Part shown: in pieces, positions 1 to 6,287 of the stretch | Position numbering within the stretch: the first letter of the stretch is position 1 | How the letters are laid out: each line of letters opens with the position of its first letter | Source: Phoenicibacter sp963592435 | GTDB lineage: Bacteria > Actinomycetota > Coriobacteriia > Coriobacteriales > Eggerthellaceae | Direction: 5' to 3' | Assembly: GCA_963592435.1 (NCBI GenBank) | Contig: CAVAWT010000042.1 | Location: forward strand, 1 to 11,026 | Length of the DNA stretch: 11,026 bases | Translations under genes and position numbers: made by a program | The notes under the pieces: model-generated | What the model saw: only the letters and a program-made list of their open reading frames with translations | Told to the model about the DNA's origin: nothing | Database searches by the model: none

Positions 1-78
1 GAAACTGCAGTGATTTTTCACGCGATGTCGCCTGCCAGAAAATCGTTCATGCAAGAGTTAGAAAGGAAAGTCAAATGA
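1..78 (+). CDS. C-terminal end of a small toxin-like protein (partial)
   Basis: The frame is open from the first base and ends at TGA 76-78, giving 25 visible residues. The readable part contains IFHAMSPARKSF followed by a charged tail. From memory, this IxHAMxARxxF ending is typical of small RelE/BrnT-like toxins that actinobacteria carry just upstream of a ribbon-helix-helix antitoxin. The stop overlaps the start of the next gene as ATGA (75-78), so the two are translationally coupled. This order, toxin first and antitoxin second, is the usual one for BrnT/BrnA and HicA/HicB pairs. The N-terminal part lies outside the window, so the fold and active residues cannot be checked. The assignment is inferred from the short tail and the partner. 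Confidence 0.55.
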   Translation, partial: ETAVIFHAMSPARKSFMQELERKVK

Positions 79-362
79 AATACAGAAATGAATTAGGACA
101 AACAATTACCGACGAGCAACTTGATAAAATGATAGAGGATGTCGAAAATGGCGACTTTTCCAATTTTGAACCTGCATCGGAACTTGTTTATGGAACAATT
201 GAACCCAGAAAAATTGAAAGAAGCACTGTTTGCGTCCAATTTCCAGTGCCTATGAAAACGCGTCTAAACGAAATCGCCGAACAGCACAGTTGCACAATGA
301 GCGACCTCATTAGGGCATACACTTATGACGGCATGAAGAAGGAAGATTTACGGGCTGTTTAG
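75..362 (+). CDS. Ribbon-helix-helix antitoxin-like protein
   Basis: This 95-residue protein starts at ATG 75, inside the stop of the preceding toxin-like gene, with a purine-rich ribosome site (GAAAGGAAAG) at 61-70. The N-terminal half is acidic and begins with an ITDEQLDKMIEDVENG segment. Actinobacterial BrnA/CopG-type antitoxins often start with a similar 'T-x-E-x-x' helix. The C-terminal half (about residues 49-88) fits a ribbon-helix-helix fold: a strand (STVCVQFPVP), then helix 1 (MKTRLNEIAEQ) and helix 2 (TMSDLIRAYTYDGM). The likely roles are neutralising the upstream partner and autorepressing the operon through the RHH dimer. Function is inferred from gene order and fold pattern. A stand-alone CopG-type regulator is the alternative. 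Confidence 0.72.
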   Translation: MKYRNELGQTITDEQLDKMIEDVENGDFSNFEPASELVYGTIEPRKIERSTVCVQFPVPMKTRLNEIAEQHSCTMSDLIRAYTYDGMKKEDLRAV

Positions 363-706
363 CATAAAGTGCTTCGCAACGTGAATTGATCGAAACTAAC
401 GTGCAGAGGGGACGATCCACCCACAAAACCTGCTCTCAGACGGTGCGACACCCGAACTCAAAAGTTCAATGGTTTACCCCGTATACGCATCATCGGCAGG
501 GTTCTTAAAATTCTGCTTGCTCAACCATTCCTTCTCCTGCAATTCTGGAAACACTTTAGTTTACAAATTTCGTGATCTTCTGTCTGTTTATAATATTACG
601 TTTTCGGAAGAATTTTCAACTTTCTCAGAAATCTCGCTTGACTCTACCCTTAGGTAATAGTTTAGGATATCATTATTGTAATTGAAACCGATTTTAAGGA
701 GCAAAC
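363..706. other. 344-base stretch with no convincing gene
   Basis: No open frame here looks like a real protein; short frames on both strands lack ribosome sites and family signatures. Two small hairpins are visible: GGTG-CGA-CACC at about 452-462 and GAACT-CAAA-AGTTC at about 455-468 downstream of it. A minus-strand frame ending at TAA 476-474 gives about 25 protein-like residues (ending KNPADDAYTG) and may be a gene remnant. The right part is AT-rich and probably carries the promoter of the SMR genes. No known guanidine riboswitch signature was found, although such elements often precede SMR genes. Confidence 0.5.
638..673 (+). promoter_or_regulatory. Possible promoter region of the SMR pair
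   Basis: TTGACT (638-643) is a good -35 element. Downstream hexamers are weaker: TAGGAT at 663-668 (19-base spacer) and TATCAT at 668-673 (24-base spacer). The region is AT-rich and lies just before the ribosome site of the first SMR gene. The -10 choice is uncertain. Confidence 0.3.
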
Positions 707-1033
707 ATGGAATCAATTGGAGCATTAGCAATTCTCGGGGTCGCTGTGCTTTGTGAAGTTTTCGGCGACTCAATGATGAAGTTGTCAGAAGGCTTCAAAA
801 GAAAAGCGCCGATAGCCGGCATTGTTGTTGGTTATGCAGGGGCATTTTATTTGATGTCAAAGGCGTTGGTTGACTTGCCACTCGGCTTCGCCTACGCAAT
901 GTGGACAGGCCTTGGAATTGCGCTCACGGCAGTTGTTGGTGCAATTTTTTGGAAAGAAGGCTTCAATCTAACAAAATTAGCAGGAATTGCAATCATCATT
1001 GCAGGCGTTGTTCTGATGAAAATTGGAGGATAG
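707..1033 (+). CDS. SMR family efflux subunit A (EmrE/EbrAB-type)
   Basis: The 108-residue protein has four predicted transmembrane helices, the normal size for small multidrug resistance pumps. The signature of helix 1 is present: CEVFGDSMMKLSEGF with E17 aligning with the essential Glu14 of EmrE, which couples proton and substrate exchange. Helix 3 carries YAMWTGLGIAL, matching the EmrE YAxWxGxGI motif. AAGGAG at about 696-701 lies before ATG 707. The next gene starts 5 bases after the stop and encodes a second SMR protein. K and R residues are concentrated in loops 1 and 3 (FKRK, FWKEG), predicting an N-out/C-out topology. The helix 1 pattern is closer to the drug/quaternary-ammonium branch than to the guanidinium (Gdx) branch. 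The substrate remains an inference. Confidence 0.94.
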   Translation: MESIGALAILGVAVLCEVFGDSMMKLSEGFKRKAPIAGIVVGYAGAFYLMSKALVDLPLGFAYAMWTGLGIALTAVVGAIFWKEGFNLTKLAGIAIIIAGVVLMKIGG

Positions 1034-1037
1034 GAAA

Positions 1038-1406
1038 ATGTCATTTTTGGATAAATTAGCTGAGCATCCATACATTGCGCTTGCGTGTTCAATTGTTTTA
1101 GAAACAACTGGCACAACATGCATGAAAGCATCTGATGGCTTCACAGTGCAACCATATGGCATAATCTGCGTCGTTGGAATGGCTCTTTCATTGGCTGGTC
1201 TCGTCATTGCCTTAAAAAAGCTGCCACTTGGGCTGACTTACGGAATTTGGGGTGGCGTTGGAACAGCGCTTACAACCATAATTGGAATTGTTGTTTGGGG
1301 CGACCCATTTGGTCCAATGGTTCTAATTGGCATCGTGCTCGTCATAGCTGGCATTGTTTTGCTTAATATGGGTGAAAATAAGCAGGAAAAACCTCAGCAA
1401 CCATAA
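1038..1406 (+). CDS. SMR family efflux subunit B (partner of A)
   Basis: A second four-helix SMR protein (122 residues). ATG 1038 is preferred over an in-frame TTG at 1023, because GGAGGA at 1025-1030 lies at normal spacing from the ATG and overlaps the end of the first gene, so translation is probably coupled. Helix 1 has the pattern ETTGTTCMKASDGF with the conserved membrane glutamate, and helix 3 has YGIWGGVGTAL. Positive charges lie in the N-terminus, loop 2 (KKLPLG) and the C-terminal tail (NKQEK), the reverse of subunit A, predicting N-in/C-in. Opposite charge bias in adjacent SMR genes is the known hallmark of heterodimers such as EbrAB and YkkCD. The hydrophilic tail of about ten residues is slightly longer than usual. 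Confidence 0.94.
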   Translation: MSFLDKLAEHPYIALACSIVLETTGTTCMKASDGFTVQPYGIICVVGMALSLAGLVIALKKLPLGLTYGIWGGVGTALTTIIGIVVWGDPFGPMVLIGIVLVIAGIVLLNMGENKQEKPQQP

Positions 1407-1418
1407 GAAATAACTTAC

Positions 1419-1427
1419 TGGTATAAT
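1419..1427 (+). promoter_or_regulatory. Extended -10 promoter of the channel gene
   Basis: TGGTATAAT is a perfect extended -10 element (TGnTATAAT), with TATAAT at 1422-1427. No good -35 lies 17 bases upstream, which is normal for extended -10 promoters. Transcription would begin at about 1434-1436, only 5-7 bases before ATG 1441, leaving no room for a ribosome site. The message would therefore be leaderless or nearly so. Confidence 0.65.
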
Positions 1428-1440
1428 TCATGCTAATTGC

Positions 1441-3123
1441 ATGAGAACACGAATTTATGAAATAGTCACTCGCCCAAAACGCGGGGATAATGCAAGTTGT
1501 CTCTATGACTTATTCATTGTCGTTGTCTCAATTCTTAGCATTGCTCCAGCGGTATTTCACGCCAACAGAATAGGCGAAAGTGCCCAGCTCACACTTGCGA
1601 TCATCGACAATGTGACAGTATACATCCTGTGCTTTGACTATCTTTTAAACTGGATGACTTTCGACATCGCGAAGGGCAAACGTGGCGACTGGAAAGAGTT
1701 TTTAAAATATCCCTTCACACTCGGTGCAATCATAAACCTGCTCTCGATTTTGCCAACACTAAACCTCCTGCCAAGTGGCTTTCTGTTCCTGCGCGCACTG
1801 CGCATTGTTAGGCTATTTAGATATTCAAGGCAGCTAACAATCATCGTCAATGTTTTTGTGCAAGAAAGGAAGACACTGAGCTCGGTTTTCATCCTCGCTC
1901 TGGCCTACATTTTTGCGACAGCGCTCATCATGTTCACGTTTGAGCCAGGAACGTTTGACAATTTCATGGATGCGCTATATTGGTCAACAATCACACTAAC
2001 GACAGTTGGTTTTGGAGACATCACTCCGACAAGCGACTTAGGCTACATCCTGACATCAATAACTTCAATAATGGGAATTTTTGTTTTGGCTCTTCCTGCA
2101 GGCATTATGACAGGTGGCTTTTTGCAACAACTGAGACAAAGAGAAGAGGAAGGTGACGACTATTACGCAGTAGGCTTTTTTGAAGGGATGGACTTTTCTA
2201 AATTCTGCTTTACCCCAAAAAAGTTAAAGACATACTTTAAAGAAAACCCAAGGGTGAGCCTATACATTCGATTCATCTTTGCAGGAATTGCTCTTAACTA
2301 TGTGCTTTGTGCATCTTTCTCCTACCTCGAACAGCCACTTTGGCTCGACACAACTGGAACTGCACTTGTTGCTTGTGCGCTTGATCCCGCAGCAGGAATA
2401 ATACTCAGCTTTATTAACAACCTAATCATAGCCGTTTACCAAGACAGCCCTCAAAACATCCTCTATTTCTCTGAAAGTGCGGTGGTGGCACTTTTGTATG
2501 GTTACCTGTTCAAGCAGGGAAAGGATGGAAAATTGCCCTACCAAAACACGGGCAAGGTGCTCCTTTCGATCATTCTCATACAAACCGCAATAACTCTCTT
2601 TCTCTCTTTCTCCTTACACGGTGGCACTTTCACGACACTCTTCGAAACCGGCTACCGCGATTTTCTCTGCGCACAGGGTGTCGATTATTACGCTGCCAGC
2701 TTTTTTGCAACCGTCTTCGACCGCGCACTTGATGCCACATCAGTCTTCGGAATTGTCGTCTTAATTTTAAGAATTCTTAAAGATAAAAACTTTGTGGCAA
2801 GAAAATGGCTGGAAGACAATTGCCCAGAAAGGCAAGACCTCAAGCGTGCAACTAATGCAAATCTTCGAAACATTGAGCGCAGAGAATCTGTTCATAACGG
2901 CATTTTGTCATATGAGAATGAAGCATTGGTTTTAAGCCGCGAGGGTTTAAGATTGATCGCAAGCGAAATGAGAAAAGAGGCGAAAAAGGCAACGGACCCA
3001 GAAGTTGCTATTAAATGTGTGAGCTCTGCTGAAACAATTTCTCTTCTCGATCGCTATAACATCAAAAATGAAAAAGAGTTCAAGGAACTGTTTTTAAATA
3101 AGATAAACAAAGATAAATCGTAG
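1441..3123 (+). CDS. Voltage-sensor-type K+ channel fused to a second membrane module
   Basis: 560 residues. Residues 1-230 form a six-helix channel subunit: S1 about 22-38, S2 51-73, S3 91-111, and S4 114-133 with arginines at 118, 121, 124, 127 and 130, one every third position as in a voltage sensor. S5 is about 147-166, the pore loop carries the potassium selectivity filter TVGFGD at 188-193, and S6 is about 200-228. An acidic linker (EEEGDD, 235-240) leads to four to six more hydrophobic segments at about 274-445, where LDTTGTALVACALDPAAG (302-319) resembles the core of ECF transporter S components and related sensor membrane domains. A helical cytosolic tail (about 450-560) has no clear family. 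Bacterial channels of this type usually end soon after S6, so the second module is unusual. Start ATG 1441 fits the family N-terminus (MRTRIYEIV) and lacks a ribosome site. The second-module assignment is inference. Confidence 0.93.
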   Translation: MRTRIYEIVTRPKRGDNASCLYDLFIVVVSILSIAPAVFHANRIGESAQLTLAIIDNVTVYILCFDYLLNWMTFDIAKGKRGDWKEFLKYPFTLGAIINLLSILPTLNLLPSGFLFLRALRIVRLFRYSRQLTIIVNVFVQERKTLSSVFILALAYIFATALIMFTFEPGTFDNFMDALYWSTITLTTVGFGDITPTSDLGYILTSITSIMGIFVLALPAGIMTGGFLQQLRQREEEGDDYYAVGFFEGMDFSKFCFTPKKLKTYFKENPRVSLYIRFIFAGIALNYVLCASFSYLEQPLWLDTTGTALVACALDPAAGIILSFINNLIIAVYQDSPQNILYFSESAVVALLYGYLFKQGKDGKLPYQNTGKVLLSIILIQTAITLFLSFSLHGGTFTTLFETGYRDFLCAQGVDYYAASFFATVFDRALDATSVFGIVVLILRILKDKNFVARKWLEDNCPERQDLKRATNANLRNIERRESVHNGILSYENEALVLSREGLRLIASEMRKEAKKATDPEVAIKCVSSAETISLLDRYNIKNEKEFKELFLNKINKDKS

Positions 3124-3136
3124 CGCAGAAAGCTAC
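3120..3136. repeat. Small hairpin at the end of the channel gene
   Basis: GTAGC (3120-3124) pairs with GCTAC (3132-3136) around a 7-base loop, overlapping the channel stop codon. There is no T-run after it, so it is not a convincing terminator. Read-through into the sensor gene remains possible. Confidence 0.4.
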
Positions 3137-3151
3137 CTTACAACACAATTG

Positions 3152-4789
3152 GTGCCAGACAAACCTCAAAGTAGCCAACTTGCAAGCAAGCGCAAAATTT
3201 TGAAAATTTGCGCTTGCGGAGCTGTGTGCTTCTTGGTGGCCGTGGTGTGTTTGCAGGCATTTCTGCCTGCAAACACACCACTTCTGGGGATAGGCAGTGC
3301 CGACCCTGGTTTCACCTGCACAATCATGATCGTTGCAGGGGCAGCGCTGGCGGCGTGGGGTTACACACTGCGCCAGCGCTGCCCCGACCATTACATTGGC
3401 AAGCGCTTAGTGGCGATTGTTGGATTGCTCGCCTTTTGGTTAGCGATAGTTATTGTGAAATACCCATCACACTATGACCCTTTCATAATCGCCAGCTGGT
3501 ATGCCTACTACATCCCCATGCTTGCAATTCCGACGTTGCTCTTCTCATGTGCCCTTCGCGCCGCAACTTTTGAATCCACAAAACTCGGCAAAATTGCACG
3601 CGCAGTCGCAATTGTTATCAGCAGTTGCCTCACACTTTTTGTTCTAACAAACAACTCTCACATGTGCGTTTTTTCGTTTACCATTGGGCAACGCGGCTGG
3701 GACGGCCAATACACTTACCAAATTGGCTATTGGTGCGTGGTGATTTGGCTGGTTGCGCTCTATGTTTCCAGTTTTGCTCTTCTCTTCGTTGCTGCAAGAA
3801 GGAACTTGCGACCTGCCTTTTTGCCGATCGTTGTTGTTGGTGGAATTGGCGTTGCCTATTGCATTTTATATGCTTTAAGAATTGAGTTTTTCTTCCACTC
3901 AAATTTTTCTTTAACATGCGTCATTTTACTCGTTGTTGCAATTGAAACAATCATGGACACTGGCATTTTCCCTTCAGCCTTTCACTACGCAGAAATTTTC
4001 GACTCATTCCCCTTCCACATGAAACTTGTGCCGAAAACTGAAACTAATCCTACTAATTCCTATTCCCTATTCCCTAATCCCTTTAGAGCTCCCGACTCGT
4101 GCACAAACATGCCTTTTGCGGAAGATGAAAACACCTTAGTGCGCAAATTCCCAATCAAGGGTGGCGAAGCTGTTACATTCATTGACGTTTCAGACATAAA
4201 TGAAAGAAAAAAAATTCTTGAAGAGCGCAACAAGAAGTTAGCCGATGCTAACTCGATTTTGGAAAACATGCTTAATTCAAAGCGCGAACTCATAAGCGCG
4301 AAAAGCGAGGAAGACCTCTTAAAAAGAATCGATTCTTCGCTTGAAGAAAAAGTGTGTGAGATCAACTCAATTCTCGAAAATTTGCCTGAGGCAACTGATG
4401 ACGAGAGCAGGAAAAAGCGCAGAAACATGCTTATGCGTGTCAGATTTTTGACAGCTTATTGCAAGCGAAAGGCAAGTCTTGTTATTTCTGAAACGGAACA
4501 TGTTGTGTTTGACCAAGCGCAAGTGAGCCTCATTTTCACTGAAAGTTCAAGCGATTTTCGCTCCATTGGAATCGATTGTGCTGTGCTTGTTCAAAACCTA
4601 TCACCAGTATCCCCTGCAACAATGGAGAAAATCTATGACGCAGTCTATGATGAAATCGAATCTGCTCTCTCAAACAATTGTGAGTTTGCTATTGTATCAA
4701 TGTCTGACACATCTGAACATGAAATCGAAATCCGTTTTTCTTTTTCAGAAGAAAACGTTAAAACTCTAACAATTTTGAGGGAAGTCTAA
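3152..4789 (+). CDS. Multi-helix membrane sensor with no recognisable kinase core
   Basis: 545 residues from GTG 3152; TTG 3149 is an alternative and neither has a clear ribosome site. About eight helices occupy residues 18-268. The segments WYAYYIPMLAIPTLL (116-130) and FVLTNNSHMCVF (163-174) resemble the N-terminal 7TM region of a family of Firmicutes/actinobacterial histidine kinases (YIPM..., LTNDLHxLVF). A PAS-like end (FIDVSDINE, 343-351) and a coiled coil (about 350-385) follow. The tail (about 395-545) has the helix positions of a dimerisation domain (RRNMLMRVRFLTAYCKRK) but no H-box histidine-acid motif, no N-box and no glycine loops. It therefore probably senses a signal and works through the kinase encoded 1 base downstream. 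A short repeat (4044-4081) lies in the linker and three hairpins lie near the 5' end. Confidence 0.82.
   Translation: MPDKPQSSQLASKRKILKICACGAVCFLVAVVCLQAFLPANTPLLGIGSADPGFTCTIMIVAGAALAAWGYTLRQRCPDHYIGKRLVAIVGLLAFWLAIVIVKYPSHYDPFIIASWYAYYIPMLAIPTLLFSCALRAATFESTKLGKIARAVAIVISSCLTLFVLTNNSHMCVFSFTIGQRGWDGQYTYQIGYWCVVIWLVALYVSSFALLFVAARRNLRPAFLPIVVVGGIGVAYCILYALRIEFFFHSNFSLTCVILLVVAIETIMDTGIFPSAFHYAEIFDSFPFHMKLVPKTETNPTNSYSLFPNPFRAPDSCTNMPFAEDENTLVRKFPIKGGEAVTFIDVSDINERKKILEERNKKLADANSILENMLNSKRELISAKSEEDLLKRIDSSLEEKVCEINSILENLPEATDDESRKKRRNMLMRVRFLTAYCKRKASLVISETEHVVFDQAQVSLIFTESSSDFRSIGIDCAVLVQNLSPVSPATMEKIYDAVYDEIESALSNNCEFAIVSMSDTSEHEIEIRFSFSEENVKTLTILREV
3186..3217. repeat. 11-bp inverted repeat in the 5' part of the sensor gene
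   Basis: GCAAGCGCAAA (3186-3196) pairs perfectly with TTTGCGCTTGC (3207-3217). Inside the 10-base gap, three more T-A pairs are possible after one mismatch. It lies within the first 25 codons of the sensor gene, 24 bases before the next, longer inverted repeat. Confidence 0.85.
3242..3281. repeat. 18-bp perfect inverted repeat in the sensor gene
   Basis: The left arm GTGGTGTGTTTGCAGGCA (3242-3259) is the exact reverse complement of 3264-3281, with a 4-base loop TTTC. A perfect 18-bp stem inside a coding region (first transmembrane helix, residues about 31-43) is not expected from protein constraint. In RNA it would be a very stable hairpin. No T-run follows, so it is not a standard terminator. 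Confidence 0.92.
3338..3385. repeat. 15-bp perfect inverted repeat in the sensor gene
   Basis: GGGGCAGCGCTGGCG (3338-3352) is the exact reverse complement of 3371-3385. The loop is 18 bases and allows three further pairs (GTG 3355-3357 with CAC 3366-3368). Both arms are GC-rich in an otherwise AT-rich neighbourhood. This is the third stem-loop in a row in the first 235 bases of the gene. Confidence 0.9.
4044..4081 (+). repeat. Degenerate heptanucleotide repeat (CCTA-type) in the first sensor gene
   Basis: The clearest units are TATTCCC (4061-4067), TATTCCC (4068-4074) and TAATCCC (4075-4081), preceded by related pieces CTAATCC (4044-4050) and TACTAATTCC (4051-4060). It encodes a low-complexity linker around residues 298-310 (TNSYSLFPNP), between the membrane part and the PAS-like segment. 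Units of 7 are not a multiple of 3: gaining one gives an immediate TAG at 4084-4086, and losing one gives TAG at 4137-4139. Confidence 0.8.
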
Positions 4790-4790
4790 A

Positions 4791-6287
4791 GTGGATTTCT
4801 TGTTCTCAATAAAAGAGCCAGCGCTCATTTTCCTCACGTTAACAGCGTATTTTTTGGCGTTCGCACAGACGCTTCACGTTATGTTAATCAGAAGGTCTGA
4901 AAGAGTGAGGAAAGTGCAAGGAGGTCTGGCGTATGAGGCTCTGCTCATCCTTCACCTCTTGCTCGCATGTTTCACTGCCAATTCAGCGCACTTCAATTTT
5001 GGGCGAATCCTTTTTAAAATGCGAATGATTTCTTTAGACATTGAACCTTTAATGTGGGCAAACGCAATAATTTTTTCGCTGGGAGTTTTTCTCGGCATAC
5101 GTCAGCGCAAGGCAATAATGGCACCTGAACTCTGCATACTTGCGCTAAGCACGCCCCCTGCTGTTTCGATGTCGGGTCGTTACAGCTGGTTTCTTCTCTT
5201 TCTTGACATCGCATTTTTCCTCTTCCGCGTTAGCGCTTCAGTTAGCTTGGATTTGAACCGCGCAAGGAACAACATAACAACTCTCTCGATTGCAGAAGCT
5301 CTCAAAAAAATGCCTGAAGGTGTTTATCTGGCAACGAAAAGGCGCATTCTTTTTATGAACGATGCCATGCGCGATGAGCTTGTGAATTTAGGCGTTGGTG
5401 GCCACTTGAAGGAAAACGTTAAACTGTGGGATAAAATTTCTGCACTCGCAAAAAATGCGTCCCGAAAATCATGGCAGCCATGTTTTGTTGACGCATCAAA
5501 CGGCAGGATGCTCATGTTTTCTCGCGATGAGCGCATGTGTGGAAAACGCATGGCAGAACAAATTGTTTCAGTTGATGTCACGGAAGTTCATGAGTTAAAC
5601 GAAAAGATCAACGCAACAAATGAGGAACTTCTGAGGGCGAACGTTCGCTTGTCGGAGGAACTCAAGAACTTGGAAGAAAGTGCGCAGCAAGAAGCTGCAT
5701 TTCAGATGCATAAACGAGTTCACGACGAAATTGGGCAACGTCTTTCCATTTTGCACCAATGGCTTGAGGGGACAAATGTTGAGGATGTCACACAAGCGCA
5801 AATTGTGGAGCTGACGCACGACATAACGTCAAGTTTGAGAACAAAACATGTTGAACCCGAAGACGAACTTGCTTCTTTAATTGACGCGTTTTCTCAGGCA
5901 GGAGTTACAATTACCATCAATGGCGACGAATCTTTCAAACTTGGTGCTCCTCTAAAACCTAAAACCTACAACCTAAAACCTACAACTACAACCTACAACC
6001 TAAAACCTAACTTGTTGCTCGAGATTGTTCGCGAGGCGTCCACAAATGCGTTGAAACACGGGGCTGCAAAAAACGTTTGGGTTAACATAGAAGAAGAGAA
6101 AAATGTTCAAACGATTACAATTTCTAACGACGGAAATGGAGCAAAAACAATGCCAGAACTTGGAAGTGGCCTTCGTGCAATGAAGAAGCGCATTGAGAGC
6201 GAGGGTGGCAGATTTAAGATTTCTGCCACAGAGCCATTTACGATTGTTGCAACTTTTGAAAACGAGGGGAACAGACAAAATGATTAA
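4791..6287 (+). CDS. Membrane histidine kinase, HisKA_3/NarL-partner type
   Basis: 498 residues from GTG 4791, with ribosome site GAGGGA (4777-4782) inside the end of the previous gene. About five helices lie within residues 9-150. A PAS-like region (about 165-265; PEGVYL, ILFMNDAM, VDVTE) and a coiled coil (about 265-300) follow. The phosphoacceptor motif is KRVHDEIGQRLS with H311. ATP-binding motifs are the N-box EASTNALKH (N419, H423), G1 loop ISNDGNG (D447, G448, G450) and G2 GSGLRAMKKR (458-467). This is a complete kinase that would phosphorylate the LuxR-type regulator whose gene overlaps its last 8 bases. A repeat-encoded insert (LKPKTYNLKPTTTTYNLKP, about 388-406) sits just before the N-box, where relatives have a short loop. 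The signal is unknown. Confidence 0.95.
   Translation: MDFLFSIKEPALIFLTLTAYFLAFAQTLHVMLIRRSERVRKVQGGLAYEALLILHLLLACFTANSAHFNFGRILFKMRMISLDIEPLMWANAIIFSLGVFLGIRQRKAIMAPELCILALSTPPAVSMSGRYSWFLLFLDIAFFLFRVSASVSLDLNRARNNITTLSIAEALKKMPEGVYLATKRRILFMNDAMRDELVNLGVGGHLKENVKLWDKISALAKNASRKSWQPCFVDASNGRMLMFSRDERMCGKRMAEQIVSVDVTEVHELNEKINATNEELLRANVRLSEELKNLEESAQQEAAFQMHKRVHDEIGQRLSILHQWLEGTNVEDVTQAQIVELTHDITSSLRTKHVEPEDELASLIDAFSQAGVTITINGDESFKLGAPLKPKTYNLKPTTTTYNLKPNLLLEIVREASTNALKHGAAKNVWVNIEEEKNVQTITISNDGNGAKTMPELGSGLRAMKKRIESEGGRFKISATEPFTIVATFENEGNRQND
5951..6010 (+). repeat. Heptanucleotide tandem repeat CCTAAAA/CCTACAA in the kinase gene
   Basis: Units in order are TCTAAAA (5951), CCTAAAA (5958), CCTACAA (5965), CCTAAAA (5972), CCTACAA (5979), CTACAA (5986, six bases), CCTACAA (5992), CCTAAAA (5999), then CCTAAC. 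Three units make 21 bases, giving the seven-residue repeat LKPKTYN in the protein. Loss of one 7-base unit would lead to TGA at 6052-6054 and gain of one to TAA at 6083-6085, both before the ATP-binding loops. Sequence on both sides is ordinary kinase code. Confidence 0.92.

Noticed and set aside
395..475. Guanidine-II (mini-ykkC) riboswitch, because ACGA and ACGG loops occur before SMR genes
   Set aside because: The flanking stems do not pair properly (wobble plus mismatches) and the site is about 240 bases before the gene. No ykkC-I or guanidine-III signature was seen either.
469..657. 62-residue plus-strand frame before the SMR genes
   Set aside because: No ribosome site, unusual composition and no family pattern. 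It overlaps the likely promoter region.
588..773. Minus-strand frame overlapping the first SMR gene start
   Set aside because: It is a shadow of the SMR coding region and promoter, with no plausible product.
3120..3136. Terminator separating the channel from the sensor genes
   Set aside because: The stem is only 5 bp and is not followed by a T-run.
3080..3391. 103-residue minus-strand frame at the channel/sensor boundary
   Set aside because: It arises from the inverted repeats, which look alike on both strands. The plus-strand product has proper membrane helices and continues into a long gene.
5951..6010. CRISPR or telomere-like array because of repeated CCTAAAA units
   Set aside because: There are no spacers, the units are 7 bases long, and the array is read in frame inside the kinase gene.
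6193..6279. Upstream start for the response regulator
   Set aside because: It would add 29 residues before the conserved receiver start (MIKVVVAED). ATG 6280 has a good ribosome site and the normal family N-terminus.
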